Below, in pieces: positions 7,402 to 20,285 of a stretch of 64,000 bases of DNA. Under the pieces are notes generated by a model. It was not told the origin of the DNA. It did not search any database and was given only the letters and a program-made list of their open reading frames with translations. The stretch comes from CAVXXD01 sp963765625 (GTDB taxonomy: Bacteria; Actinomycetota; Geothermincolia; Geothermincolales; Geothermincolaceae). How positions within the stretch are numbered: position 1 is the stretch's first letter; the number at the start of each line of letters is the position of its first letter. The DNA lies in contig CAVXXD010000014.1 of NCBI GenBank assembly GCA_963765625.1, forward strand, positions 1 to 64,000. Reading direction: 5' to 3'. The translations under genes and the position numbers were made by a program.

Positions 7402-10023
7402 ATGCGCGGTTATCCGCTTAAAAGAACAGGCAACGGCAGGAGAGCGGTCATTACCCTGGTGGTGGTGGCATCGTTTCTACTGGCGGCGTTCATGCCACTG
7501 AACAGTACCACGGGCGCAAGGCAGGCTAATGTCGTGGCGGCATCCACGGAACAAGCCGGATCGAACGGCCGCGTGGTTGTGCGGCTGGAAGAAGGGTCCG
7601 AGGAGCCTGCCCTTAGCAGCCTGATCTCCGTGGGGCTTGAACCCGTGAAGGAACTCTCCCTGAACATGTGGCTGTGTGAGGCACCGGCCGGTTATCAGGC
7701 TGCTTCGTTGCAGAAACCACCGGGCGTACTCTGGATGGAGGACGAAGTGACCTTCCGCGCAGCGGCAACTTCACCCAACGATCCCGACTACCCCAAGCAG
7801 TGGAACCTCGAAGACATCAAGGCTGAAGAAGCCTGGGCGGAGGCCGGCGGCGGAGACGGTTCTGTCGTGGTCGCGGTACTGGATTCCGGTGCGGCCTATC
7901 GGGACTCGGAGACGGGCCCCAGGGCCCCCGACCTGGCTAATACGCATTTCGTAGACGGTTACGACATCTACGGTGACGACCCTTATCCCGACGACGAACA
8001 TGGCCACGGTACCCTTATAACCGAGGTGCTGGCTTCATCTTTCAACAACAGTATGCGGGCCGCGGGAATAGCATACGGATGCAGCGTTATGCCGGTGCGC
8101 GTACTGGGCCCGGACGCCGCGGCGGATGGCTCAATCGTGGCGGAGGGAATAGTCTGGGCCGCCGACAATGGGGCGAGGGTGATCTGCCTGGCCATGGCGG
8201 CGACAAAGCACAGCGAGGCAGTTGGCGAAGCCGTTAAATACGCCTACGACAAGGGCGTACTGTGCATAGCCGCGGCTGGGAACGAGGGATCCTTCCCCGG
8301 TTATCCCGGGGGCATGGACTGCCCGGCCGACGAAGGGGCATACGTCCTGGCAGTCGGAGCCACCGATTTGCGGGAGACCCGTGCACACTATTCCAATTAC
8401 GGCGAAGATCTCGACCTGGTCGCTCCGGGGGGAGACCTCACCCGGGACGACAACCTCGACGGCTACCCTGACGGAGTGCCCCAGGAGACCTTCAGGGAGA
8501 CGGGAGTGCCACAGGGAGGGTTCGCCCTGACCTGGAATGAAGGGACGAGCATGGCCGTGCCCCAGGTAGCGGCAACGGCGGCCTTACTCCTTTCATCCCG
8601 TGGCGACCTAAGCCCCAGCCAGCTGTCGAATGCAATCACCTCGACCTGCCGCGACATAGGGGAGGCAGGACGTGACGACTACTATGGTTTCGGGATGCTC
8701 AATATGGACGCGGCCCTGAGCGCCCAGGTGTCGAGCCAGTGGTATTTCGCCGAAGGTACCACCCAGGAAGGCTTTGATCAGTGGTTCTGCGTCGCCAACC
8801 CCAATTCCGGCACCGCCAGGGTCCAGTTCACCTTCTACCAGGAGGACGGGACCTCAACCACCAGCTCCTACCAGGTACCAGGAATGACCCGCTTCACCCT
8901 ATCGGCCAACCAGGTCGTCGGGCTGGGGTTGTCCTTCGCCACCAGTGTCGAGTCGGACCTTCCGGTGGTGGCGGAACGCCCCATGTACTTCGACTATCAC
9001 AACGGCTGGACGGGCGGATCGGCAGTGCTGGGAGCGCGCGATCTCTCGGAGACCTGGTATTTCGCGGAAGGATACACGCAGAGAGACCTTTTCGACACCT
9101 ATATCTGCATGCTCAACCCGTGGCCGGACGACGCCCAGGTAAGCGCGAGCTTCTTTCTCAACAACAGCCCTACCGGAGTGAAATATATCAATAAAACTTA
9201 TACCGTTCCACATGGCAGCCGCCTTACCCTTAATCTTAACGAACAGGCGGCTTATGACTCCGAGATCTCGACCATGATCGTTTCGAGCCTGCCTATTGTG
9301 GCGGAACGTCCAATGTATTTCGACTACAAGAGCAAGTGGACGGGGGGGCACGACGTCGTAGGTGCGACCAGCCCCTCGAACCAGTGGTATTTCGCCGAAG
9401 GGACCACGCGGGCGGGGTTCGAGACCTGGCTCTGCCTGGCCAACACGGGCGGCGAGGGGGCCGTCGTAACCGTGGACTACCTGCTTGGTGAGGGTCAGGG
9501 GCCCAACCTGAGCGTGGATTACAACGTCCCGGCCAACTCCCGTTTTACCGTGAACGTGAACGAAGAAGCCGGGCCGGAGAAGGACGTGTCTCTCAAAGTC
9601 TTTTCCACCCACCCGGTGGTTGCTGAGCGCCCCATGTACTTCAGCTACGGTGAGGGGGCCTGGAACGACGGGCACGACGTGGTGGGCGCGGCTGTCCCTT
9701 CTTCCAATTGGAGTTTCGCGGAAGGGACAACCAGGCAGGGGTTTGACACCTGGCTCTGCCTGGCCAACCCCGGTGACGGCGCGGCGCAGGTCACGGTGAC
9801 CTACATGCTGGGTGAAGGGCAGGGGGACAACGTCGTATGCAACTATGAGGTGGGTCCGGGGACGCGCTACACCATCAAGGTCAACAATGAGGTCGGGCAG
9901 GACAAGGACGTATCCATGAAAATCGAGTCGACACAGCCGGTGGTGGCCGAACGGCCCATGTATTTCCTCTACGGCGGGGCCTGGGACGGTGGCCATGATG
10001 TGGTCGGAAACCCGGGCGTCTAG
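7402..10023 (+). CDS. Exported subtilisin-like serine protease (S8) with four C-terminal WYFAEG repeats
   Basis: The 873-residue protein starts at ATG after GGGAGGAG. A signal peptide covers about residues 1-40. A fervidolysin/subtilisin-type propeptide-like region is followed by the S8 catalytic domain: Asp161 in VVVAVLDSG, His202 in HGHGT, oxyanion Asn294 in AAAGNEG and Ser383 in EGTSMAVP. All catalytic residues are present. From about 447 to the end are four units of about 105 residues, each opening with W-(Y/S)-FAEG-(T/Y)-T and closing with VVAERPMYF; I associate these with DUF5719. No sortase signal or membrane anchor is seen at the C-terminus. The same repeat ends the next large protein and the one at 37222, so all three may share an attachment mode. 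Confidence 0.93.
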   Translation: MRGYPLKRTGNGRRAVITLVVVASFLLAAFMPLNSTTGARQANVVAASTEQAGSNGRVVVRLEEGSEEPALSSLISVGLEPVKELSLNMWLCEAPAGYQAASLQKPPGVLWMEDEVTFRAAATSPNDPDYPKQWNLEDIKAEEAWAEAGGGDGSVVVAVLDSGAAYRDSETGPRAPDLANTHFVDGYDIYGDDPYPDDEHGHGTLITEVLASSFNNSMRAAGIAYGCSVMPVRVLGPDAAADGSIVAEGIVWAADNGARVICLAMAATKHSEAVGEAVKYAYDKGVLCIAAAGNEGSFPGYPGGMDCPADEGAYVLAVGATDLRETRAHYSNYGEDLDLVAPGGDLTRDDNLDGYPDGVPQETFRETGVPQGGFALTWNEGTSMAVPQVAATAALLLSSRGDLSPSQLSNAITSTCRDIGEAGRDDYYGFGMLNMDAALSAQVSSQWYFAEGTTQEGFDQWFCVANPNSGTARVQFTFYQEDGTSTTSSYQVPGMTRFTLSANQVVGLGLSFATSVESDLPVVAERPMYFDYHNGWTGGSAVLGARDLSETWYFAEGYTQRDLFDTYICMLNPWPDDAQVSASFFLNNSPTGVKYINKTYTVPHGSRLTLNLNEQAAYDSEISTMIVSSLPIVAERPMYFDYKSKWTGGHDVVGATSPSNQWYFAEGTTRAGFETWLCLANTGGEGAVVTVDYLLGEGQGPNLSVDYNVPANSRFTVNVNEEAGPEKDVSLKVFSTHPVVAERPMYFSYGEGAWNDGHDVVGAAVPSSNWSFAEGTTRQGFDTWLCLANPGDGAAQVTVTYMLGEGQGDNVVCNYEVGPGTRYTIKVNNEVGQDKDVSMKIESTQPVVAERPMYFLYGGAWDGGHDVVGNPGV

Positions 10024-10046
10024 GCGGAAGGGAGCGGAGGCCGGTT

Positions 10047-10838
10047 ATGTTGAGAATAAAAAGGAACGATTCCGGAAATTCTAGGGGGTCGAGTGTGAGT
10101 CTCTTTAAGAAATCATGCGCGGTTATTCTAATGGCCGGGATGGCCCTGACGGCTATGTTGCTTCCCGGAGGAGGCGAGTCCCGTGCAGCGACGGGTGAGG
10201 GGCGGATGGTGGTGGAACTGGCCGGAGCCTCATGGTGGCAGGCACTGGACACAGCGGCCATCTCCGGCCTGAACGGCACTACCCGGCAGGCTTACAAATA
10301 CAGCCGGGAGCGGCACGGTTCCAGCTTTCACTACGTGGTCGACGGGCTGACGCAATCCTCATACGACCTGGAGTTCAGCTGCGTGGATACTGAATCCGAC
10401 GGAGCCGGGAAGAGAGTTTTCGACATAAGCGTAAACGGTATATCCGTGGTCAACGACCTCGACCTGTACTCGAGAAGCGGGAAGAGCGTCGCATGGCAGA
10501 CAACCGCCTATAATCGCGTCCCGACGGACGGCGTCCTCGACATAGGCTTCGCGGCCTCTGAAGGCGAAGCCACCATCTCCACCATTCGCTTCATCTCGGA
10601 AGGAGAGACGGTGCTGGAACTGGCGGCATCGGAAAATCGCCGCTGGTCAACCTATCCCCTCCGCATGGCCACCTCCGCCGACCAGGACGTGCACGAGGTC
10701 GCTCTGGGAAGGATGGGGACACGTTTCTTCATCAATCCCGTACCCCAGCTGCTCGGGTGGCGGCAGTCGGCTTTAGGCACTTTCACCGAGGACCTGGGTG
10801 AGCTGGCCCTGGCTTTTCGCGAGGAGGGGGGGAGGTAA
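10047..10838 (+). CDS. Large exported glycosidase-like protein, N-terminal fragment (frame break at G7)
   Basis: This is the first 263 residues of a protein that continues in another frame at 10832-14623. It has a signal peptide (hydrophobic about residues 24-44, ending SRA-A). After that comes a beta-rich region with features of a carbohydrate-binding or malectin-like fold, such as VFDISVNGISVVNDLDLY. The frame ends at TAA 10836, immediately after a run of seven G (10826-10832). Changing the run by +1 or -2 reads straight through into the downstream frame as FREEGGEVRCLPFTD. It begins 23 bases after the protease stop, with a purine-rich site, so it is likely in the same operon. Confidence 0.8.
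   Translation: MLRIKRNDSGNSRGSSVSLFKKSCAVILMAGMALTAMLLPGGGESRAATGEGRMVVELAGASWWQALDTAAISGLNGTTRQAYKYSRERHGSSFHYVVDGLTQSSYDLEFSCVDTESDGAGKRVFDISVNGISVVNDLDLYSRSGKSVAWQTTAYNRVPTDGVLDIGFAASEGEATISTIRFISEGETVLELAASENRRWSTYPLRMATSADQDVHEVALGRMGTRFFINPVPQLLGWRQSALGTFTEDLGELALAFREEGGR
10826..10832 (+). repeat. Homopolymer G7 at the frame break
   Basis: Seven consecutive G sit exactly where the coding frame moves from the N-terminal to the C-terminal part of the glycosidase-like gene. It may be a slipped-strand (phase-variation) site or a sequencing length error. Confidence 0.8.
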
Positions 10839-10906
10839 GATGCCTGCCCTTTACCGACCGTTACCCGCTCTTCGAAAACATCCGGCAGGAGGACACTCTG
10901 ACCGGG

Positions 10907-13900
10907 GTGGTATACACCTGTGAAGACCCGGAACTGCCTTTCAAAGTCGAGGTCAAGCTGACTGCCCCCTTCTATCCGGGAGAAGAGAAACTCTCCGGGG
11001 CACCCTTCTTCTACATAGACATTAATGTCGTCAACACCGGCACGAGCCCGGTTGACGGGGAATTCCTGCTGGTACGCCCGCATCAGGACGACGACATAGG
11101 GGCAGAAGCTCCCCAGGCGTTGGCCGGGGCCTGGTCCGGCTATAAGTTCACATCCGATTACACCTACAGTGAAGCCAGCAATGTCCTGCCCGGGCAGACT
11201 CAGTCGGTTTTCACCGCCACTGAAGCTTTGGCGGTGGACGACGGCACCGATTTCAACTGGCATTACGGCGACATCACCGACACGTCATGGGTCTGGGGTT
11301 CCCCGTCCGGCTACCCCCTGCCTTATCCCCAGAAGGTGTATACCTTCCATCCCCGGGGCTATTCCGGAGCTGATTGGAGCTTCGGGCTTGGAGCTGGCGC
11401 GAGTGACAGCCGCACCCTGGTGCTGTCGGCATTCGTCGATGAGCCCGTGCTCAAAGTCCTGAACGATTATACCTACAGGTTCCTCTATTCGGAGCCATCC
11501 GGGGCTGCGTTGACATCGGTGGAGGATGTTACGGACTATGCCCTGGGGACAGAGAAGGTCTCCATCCTGGAGAAGACAGAATTCTTCGATTCCATCCTGG
11601 GTGGGGATTACCTGGAAGGGTTCAACGAAGACTACAGGCGGCTGGCGGCCGTCTCTTTCCAGGGATACCTGATCAACACCTGGTGGTGCTACAACTCCCT
11701 GGGCGAACGCTGGTTCAGCGTATGGGAAGGGAATTGTCAGTTCCACTCAACCGTGGATGTCGAGTACAACACCGCCTGGTTCTATCAGTATTTCTGGCCG
11801 GAGCTGCTGGGCACAACCCTGGAGGAATGGACGGGTTTCGAGAAGTCTAACGCCCAGGGTATCTACCTCAGCCACGACATCGGACGTTATGCGCACGTTT
11901 ACACACAGACCTATCCACACGACATGCCGGTTGAGGAGAACACCAACTGGCTGCTGATGGCATATTCCTACTGGAAGCAGCAGGGAGATGCGGCATTCAT
12001 AACGGATCAGGCCATAAACATCAGACAGTATGCGGAATTCATACTGGCCTGTGACACGGACGGCGACGGCATGCCGGACGTCAACACGGCCAACACCATA
12101 GACCAGGGTTCTCCTTCGGTACAGACCGCTCGCAACCAGACCTACCTGGGGATAAAATCGTTAACGGCTCTGCAGGCGGCAATGGAGATGGCACAGGCAT
12201 GGCCTGTTCCGGACGCAGGCCTCCTGGAAGCATGCCGGGAGCGTATCGTACTGATCAACCATACTCTGCAGAACCGTTCCTGGATGGGGGACCATTTCCG
12301 CGTCTGTGACGACCCCGGTGTCTCTGCCGAGGAGGCCGAAGCTTACTCGCTCTATGCCAGCAACGGCATGCTGTGGGTGCTCTCATCCTCCCTCAACGCC
12401 GGGCTTGACCAGGTGAACCTGGAACACCTCCGGACCGACCTGGCCTCAGCCGACACCGAAACCATGCGGCTTTACGGCAATGTCCACTCCAGCGTGAACA
12501 ACGAGAACGAATGGGTAAGCCAGAACATCTGGCGGGACGCCATAGCTCTGTATCTTGGGGTAGAGGACTGGGGGGAAGGGCAGAGCGAGCGAGTTACAAA
12601 TTACTGGAACCTCGAAAAGCTCTTTGCCACCAGAGAGAACGGCAGCTTCTGGGATGCCATGGACTACTACGGGGATTACCGCTTCAACGGAGCGAGCGAG
12701 GCTATTTCCCTGGGCATGAGAAGCGGAGAAGAGGCTGAGAAGTATCTGGAGGAGGGCAACCTGGACTATGGTGGCGTACGGGGAGCCAGTGCGAGCCCGT
12801 CGGCTATATACAGCCAGAGCCTGGGCTATTATCCCCGCGGCATCTCCTGTCTTTCACTTCTCTCAGCGGTCGGTGGCCTGCGCCTGGACAGGGTTAGCGA
12901 CAGCCTGTTCTACCAGGGGAATCCGGGTTACGGCAAGGTGCCCGTCTTTTCCTGCGCCGACTGGGACAACGCTGATCCCGATGTGCGAATACCGGTGTTG
13001 CAGTTTGACTCCAGCGGATCCCTGACCGGCACGGTAAACGACTCCCTGTTACCGTCAACTCCCCGGCAGTATCAGGAACTGCCCCTGACCGAACTGAAGG
13101 TGGAACCGGCGACCATCACCCCGGATGGAGACGGCGATGACGACCAGGCTCGCGTGACCTTTACTTCACCCACGGGAGTATATCCGGATACCGCCGAGAT
13201 ACTGCAGAATTCCACTGTCGTGGGGGAGGTCTCACGCAGCGACGGAGCCTACACATGGGATGGCAGGGACGATCTCGGCCAGGTGATGGCCGAAGGCGTC
13301 TACGGCGTTCGTTTCGAAGCTACAGCTACTGCTGACGGCCGTTTCACGCCTGCAACGGAAGCGACCATAGGAGTCAATACGGTAATATCCGGACCCTCAC
13401 GCACCTGGTACCTGGCCGAGGGCTATACCGGGCAGAACGAGTACGTGGGCGACTTCGAAACCTGGGTGCTGGTGCAGAACCCCAACGACTCTCCCACCGA
13501 TCTGACCCTCACCCTGATGCAACCGGGAGGAGCGGTAACCACGAATACCTTCACCGCCACGGCCGAAAGCCGCCTGACCATATCTCTGGACAGCATACTT
13601 CCGGCATCGGAATGCTCCGTCAAGGTGGAGTCCGAACTCGAGGTTGTTGTGGAGCGGGCCATGTATTTCAAGCAGAGGGAGGCTGGCCACGCTTCCATCG
13701 GGGTCAAGAGCCCAGCAACCAGCTGGTACCTGGCTGAAGGGTACACGGGAGGCAGCTTCGACGAGTGGATACTCATCCAGAACCCCGGAAACAGCGAGGC
13801 TGTCACTACGCTCTACCTGCGTCCCCAGGAAGGGTCGCAGGTAGAGCGTGAATACCTGATCGCGGCGCATTCCCGCCAGACCATACACGTCGATGACATC

Positions 13901-14623
13901 CTTGAGGACGCACAGGTCAGCGCGGAAGTAGAGGCCAACATACCGGTAGTTGTGGAACGCGCGCAATACCTCAATAATTACCTGGCTGGAACCGGTACCA
14001 TCGGAGCCAGAAGCCTGTCTTACCAGTGGTATTTTGCCGAAGGGTATACCGACGGCGGTTTCGAGGAGTGGGTACTTGTGCAGAACCCCCACGATATCTA
14101 CGCCCACGTGCGTATGGACTTCGTTGAGCCGGATGGCGGACGGACCACCATGGATTACACCGTGCCGCCGCGCAGCCGTCATACCGTGGCGGCACACGAT
14201 ATCCTCCCGGGAAGAGAGCTCTCCGTCTTTATTGCCTCGGATCTACCGGTGGTGGCGGAGCGTGCTATGTACTGGGGAGACCGTATCGAAGGACATGCCA
14301 CAATCGGGACTCCAGCGCCCAATCCAGGCTGGTGCTTCGCCGAGGGCTACACGGCGGAAGGTTTTGAGGAGTGGATACTGGTAGCGAATCCGGGTACCGA
14401 CACTTGCCAGGTGGAGTTCATTTTTATGTTCCCTGACGGCACCACCAGTAATTTCACCGACGAGGTGGGGCCCCAGACCCGGTACACCCTCAACGTGAAG
14501 GAGAAAGTAGGCGAGAGGGAGGTCAGTATCAGGGTAGCGGCTTCCTCCCGCGTGGTCGTGGAGCGCGCCATGTATTTCAACTCAAGGTCGGGAGGGACTT
14601 CAACTATCGGAGCCCTGTACTGA
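10907..14623 (+). CDS. Large exported glycosidase-like protein, main part, with four C-terminal WYFAEG-type repeats
   Basis: Coding actually continues upstream of this GTG to the G7 run at 10832; joined with 10047-10838 the protein is about 1525 residues. The central 600 residues look like an (alpha/alpha)6-barrel sugar hydrolase of the GH52/GH116/DUF4965 type. Pointers are NTWWCYNSLGERWF, a DTDGDGMPD segment, and NQTYLGIKSLTALQAAMEMA. I cannot name the substrate or assign catalytic acids with confidence. Next comes a FlgD-like Ig segment (ITPDGDGDDDQARVTF...YTWDGRDDLGQ). Then follow four units of about 105 residues opening W-(Y/C)-(L/F)-AEGYT and closing with VVVERAMYF. The protein is exported via the signal peptide on the first fragment and was probably made as one chain. 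Confidence 0.75.
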   Translation: MVYTCEDPELPFKVEVKLTAPFYPGEEKLSGAPFFYIDINVVNTGTSPVDGEFLLVRPHQDDDIGAEAPQALAGAWSGYKFTSDYTYSEASNVLPGQTQSVFTATEALAVDDGTDFNWHYGDITDTSWVWGSPSGYPLPYPQKVYTFHPRGYSGADWSFGLGAGASDSRTLVLSAFVDEPVLKVLNDYTYRFLYSEPSGAALTSVEDVTDYALGTEKVSILEKTEFFDSILGGDYLEGFNEDYRRLAAVSFQGYLINTWWCYNSLGERWFSVWEGNCQFHSTVDVEYNTAWFYQYFWPELLGTTLEEWTGFEKSNAQGIYLSHDIGRYAHVYTQTYPHDMPVEENTNWLLMAYSYWKQQGDAAFITDQAINIRQYAEFILACDTDGDGMPDVNTANTIDQGSPSVQTARNQTYLGIKSLTALQAAMEMAQAWPVPDAGLLEACRERIVLINHTLQNRSWMGDHFRVCDDPGVSAEEAEAYSLYASNGMLWVLSSSLNAGLDQVNLEHLRTDLASADTETMRLYGNVHSSVNNENEWVSQNIWRDAIALYLGVEDWGEGQSERVTNYWNLEKLFATRENGSFWDAMDYYGDYRFNGASEAISLGMRSGEEAEKYLEEGNLDYGGVRGASASPSAIYSQSLGYYPRGISCLSLLSAVGGLRLDRVSDSLFYQGNPGYGKVPVFSCADWDNADPDVRIPVLQFDSSGSLTGTVNDSLLPSTPRQYQELPLTELKVEPATITPDGDGDDDQARVTFTSPTGVYPDTAEILQNSTVVGEVSRSDGAYTWDGRDDLGQVMAEGVYGVRFEATATADGRFTPATEATIGVNTVISGPSRTWYLAEGYTGQNEYVGDFETWVLVQNPNDSPTDLTLTLMQPGGAVTTNTFTATAESRLTISLDSILPASECSVKVESELEVVVERAMYFKQREAGHASIGVKSPATSWYLAEGYTGGSFDEWILIQNPGNSEAVTTLYLRPQEGSQVEREYLIAAHSRQTIHVDDILEDAQVSAEVEANIPVVVERAQYLNNYLAGTGTIGARSLSYQWYFAEGYTDGGFEEWVLVQNPHDIYAHVRMDFVEPDGGRTTMDYTVPPRSRHTVAAHDILPGRELSVFIASDLPVVAERAMYWGDRIEGHATIGTPAPNPGWCFAEGYTAEGFEEWILVANPGTDTCQVEFIFMFPDGTTSNFTDEVGPQTRYTLNVKEKVGEREVSIRVAASSRVVVERAMYFNSRSGGTSTIGALY

Positions 14624-14631
14624 GGCTTGAG

Positions 14632-15681
14632 TCAATTGTAAACGGTTACGTAGACGGTGCCCCATTCGCTCACCCTCCAGGAGGCCGCGAGTTTTACTTT
14701 ACGCCAGGCTTCGTAGAAGCCAAGCACGCGGCCAGCCATGAAATAGGGATTGAAAGGGTGCCGGATCTTGAAAATGGTCTTGTCGCCCTCCGACGTCGCG
14801 GTAACGTCTCCGTGCCCCAGAGCGGCGAAGCGTAAATGCATCTCCCAGGGATCCTGGCTGGGGTGGAGGTCCGGATAGAAAAAGTCCCGCGCGTAATCAC
14901 GCTCCGCTTCGACCACGCGCATCAGGACGTGGTCTCCCAACTGCTCGGCCATGAGGGAAAGAGTGGCGCCCAGGACATCGGCGCCGAGCATGACCATCCG
15001 CCTGCCGTTTGTCAGGTCGGTTACGAGGCCGGCATCGGTATCCCAGTTTATCCGGGAGATGTGAGTTGGGACACCGCACTCGGGACATGCGGGGAGCTCG
15101 ATGTTGCCCTCGCCGGCATCGTCCAGCAACAGGCTTCCTGAGGGTTCGGTCATGGGCCGGGGACCGTCCTGCAGCACGATGTCGAGATGGCCCAGGCTGG
15201 CATCCCCTTCCCAGGTGCAAGACGCTGCAGCGCCTTCGAGTATTTCGGATGCCCCGCTGAAATAACCACAGGTCAGGATGGGGTTGAAGGAGTTGAGCAA
15301 CTCGAGGGATATCCCTTCATGGTCCCGGTAATCGCTGATGGTGGGACTGGCTAATCCCCAGATGCGCATGTGGTTGCAGAGCGTTGAGAACATGCTCTCC
15401 TCTCCGGGAAAATGATCCAGGTCCTGGCTGTTCGTCAGGTGTATGAGCAGGGACATGAAGCGGCGGGAGAACTCCCTGCATCCATCCTGCAGGAATGGTT
15501 CCAAGGTGGTGCCCAACTGCCAGGCAAGAACGTCGAGGAGGTTGCTGAGTTCCGCGGTATCAAGTAAAACCATGCGCAGCGCGGTATCGTCGGAGAGACG
15601 CATGCTCCCGTCGGGGCACCACTTGGTCTTTCTTCCCAGTACAAGGGGGGTTCCGCAGACGGAACAACTGGCGATCGGCAT
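14632..15681 (-). CDS. Zinc-ribbon protein of an unrecognised duplicated family, copy 1
   Basis: The 349-residue protein has no signal peptide or membrane helix. Each half starts with a Cys pair, CSVCGTP near residue 6 and CPECGVP near residue 200. Each then has a stretch of the form R-x-(V/I)-x-L-x-(T/A)-x-x-L...L-x-x-QLG and a helix with REF or RDF-like ends. The C-terminal half aligns by eye with the C-terminal half of the protein at 47425: GRRMVMLGADVL against GRRMAIFGTRAL, and MAEQLGD against LADELGD. The two are therefore paralogues made of two copies of one domain. I do not recognise the family. The ligands suggest one or two structural zinc sites; a ligand- or metal-sensing role would be a guess. 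The gene is convergent with the glycosidase-like gene and divergent from carA. Confidence 0.8.
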   Translation of the reverse strand: MPIASCSVCGTPLVLGRKTKWCPDGSMRLSDDTALRMVLLDTAELSNLLDVLAWQLGTTLEPFLQDGCREFSRRFMSLLIHLTNSQDLDHFPGEESMFSTLCNHMRIWGLASPTISDYRDHEGISLELLNSFNPILTCGYFSGASEILEGAAASCTWEGDASLGHLDIVLQDGPRPMTEPSGSLLLDDAGEGNIELPACPECGVPTHISRINWDTDAGLVTDLTNGRRMVMLGADVLGATLSLMAEQLGDHVLMRVVEAERDYARDFFYPDLHPSQDPWEMHLRFAALGHGDVTATSEGDKTIFKIRHPFNPYFMAGRVLGFYEAWRKVKLAASWRVSEWGTVYVTVYN

Positions 15682-15758
15682 GCCGGCTCCCTGTCTTTGA
15701 TAGCTTTCGGAAGATCCGAAAAACCTGCTTTTACTGTACTAATGATATACAAAAAGCT

Positions 15759-15786
15759 TTTACCTGTCGCCCCCCTTCCCTATAAT
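15759..15786 (+). promoter_or_regulatory. Promoter of carAB
   Basis: TTTACC (15759-15764) and a perfect TATAAT (15781-15786) are separated by 16 bp. The -10 is 43 bases before the carA start. No PyrR-type attenuator is obvious in the short leader. Confidence 0.6.
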
Positions 15787-15829
15787 ATAGAAGATTGAAA
15801 TCGGCCTTCTACCAATGCAAGGACGGCAA

Positions 15830-16978
15830 ATGACCAAAGCGGTGATCCTTCTCGAGGACGGAAAATACTTCACCGGGACCTCTTTCGGCGCGCCCGGAGA
15901 GAGGACCGGAGAGATGGTCTTCAACACCAGTATGACCGGTTACCAGGAGATTCTGACCGACCCGTCCTACAGGGGTCAGATCGTGAACATGACCTATCCA
16001 CTGATCGGCAATTATGGGGTGAACCTGCAGGACCCTGAGTCCGACAAGCCGCAGGTGGAGGGTTTCGTGGTCAAGGAATGCTGCCGCATCCCGTCCAGCT
16101 GGCGGGCGACCATGTCTCTGCCGGAATACCTGGAGGAAAACGGAGTGGTCGGCATCGAAGGCATCGACACCCGTGCCCTTACCCTGCACATACGCTCCCG
16201 TGGAGCCATGCAGGCTATTATATCCACGGAAGACACTGATCTCACTTCTCTCAAGGAACGCCTGGAAAGGTCACCTGGCATCATCGGGTTAGACCTGGTC
16301 AAGGAGGTCACCTGCGACGAACCTTATACCTGGCTCGATCACCGAATACCTCCCATGGGGGCAGGGATCATGCCGCAAGCGGCCAAGGCGGGGGACAGGC
16401 CACTGCACGTGGTGGCCTACGACTGCGGCATAAAACATAACATTCTGCGTATCCTGGCCGCGTTGAACTGCAAGGTGACCGTGGTGCCGGCCTCCACCAA
16501 GGCGGCAAAAGTGCTGGAAATGGCCACCGACGGCATCTTCATCTCCAATGGACCGGGAGACCCTGAAGGAGTCCCATACCTTGTTGACGAGGTGCGCAAA
16601 CTCCTTCCGGTAAAGCCCATTTTCGGCATCTGCCTTGGCCAACAGATACTCGGCCTGGCCATGGGGGGGAGCACGTACAAGTTGAAGTTCGGTCACCGGG
16701 GGGCCAATCAGCCCGTCAAGGACCTGCGCAGCGGCCGGATACTCATTACCTCGCAGAACCACGGCTTCTGCGTGGACCCCGACACCGTAGCCGAAGTAGC
16801 AGAGCCTACTTTCATCAACCTGAACGACGATACTCTGGAAGGCATGCGCCATAAAATGTACCCCGTCTACTCGGTCCAGTATCATCCTGAAAACGCGCCA
16901 GGGCCTCACGATGCCGTCTATCTCTTCGGTGAGTTCATCCGCTCCATGCGGGCCAAGAGAGGTGAGGCCCTTGCCTAG
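15830..16978 (+). CDS. carA: Carbamoyl-phosphate synthase small (glutaminase) subunit
   Basis: CarA hydrolyses glutamine and channels ammonia to CarB for carbamoyl phosphate, feeding arginine and pyrimidine synthesis. The 382 residues show the CarA-specific N-terminal domain (AVILLEDG, TGYQEILTDPSY) and a class I glutamine amidotransferase. The nucleophile Cys is in FGICLGQQILG, and the His/Glu pair is in YHPENAPGPHD. I start at ATG 15830, which has AAGGA seven bases upstream and fits the usual N-terminus; an ATG at 15815 would add five residues. The stop codon overlaps the carB start, so the subunits are translationally coupled. Confidence 0.95.
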   Translation: MTKAVILLEDGKYFTGTSFGAPGERTGEMVFNTSMTGYQEILTDPSYRGQIVNMTYPLIGNYGVNLQDPESDKPQVEGFVVKECCRIPSSWRATMSLPEYLEENGVVGIEGIDTRALTLHIRSRGAMQAIISTEDTDLTSLKERLERSPGIIGLDLVKEVTCDEPYTWLDHRIPPMGAGIMPQAAKAGDRPLHVVAYDCGIKHNILRILAALNCKVTVVPASTKAAKVLEMATDGIFISNGPGDPEGVPYLVDEVRKLLPVKPIFGICLGQQILGLAMGGSTYKLKFGHRGANQPVKDLRSGRILITSQNHGFCVDPDTVAEVAEPTFINLNDDTLEGMRHKMYPVYSVQYHPENAPGPHDAVYLFGEFIRSMRAKRGEALA

Positions 16979-17412
16979 GCGGAACGATATCAAGAAGATC
17001 ATGATCATAGGATCCGGCCCCATCATCATTTCCCAGGCATGCGAGTTCGACTATTCCGGGACCCAGGCCTGTAAATCCTTGAAAGAAGACGGTTATCAGG
17101 TGGTTCTGGTCAACTCCAACCCGGCAACCATCATGACCGACCCGGAGATGGCCGACCGCACCTATATCGAGCCCATAACCCCTGAGATCGTAGCCCGGAT
17201 CATCGCCCAGGAGCGGCCAGATGCTCTTCTTCCCACCCTGGGTGGACAGACCGGACTGAACATAGCGGTCAAGGTGGCGGAGACGGGCGTGCTGGAGGAA
17301 TGTGGCGTGGAGATGATCGGGGCCAATATCAAGGCCATCAACAAGGCCGAGGACCGCGATCTCTTCCGGGACGCCATGCTCTCCATCGGGTTGGACCTGC
17401 CTCAATCGGGGC

Positions 17413-20274
<2,862 letters not shown>

Positions 20275-20285
20275 GGGGCGTGCAC

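Noticed and set aside
8899..9996. 365-codon minus-strand frame
   Set aside because: Antisense to the WYFAEG repeats of the protease, where the plus strand has clear homologous repeats; composition (His/Val/Gly-rich) is not protein-like.
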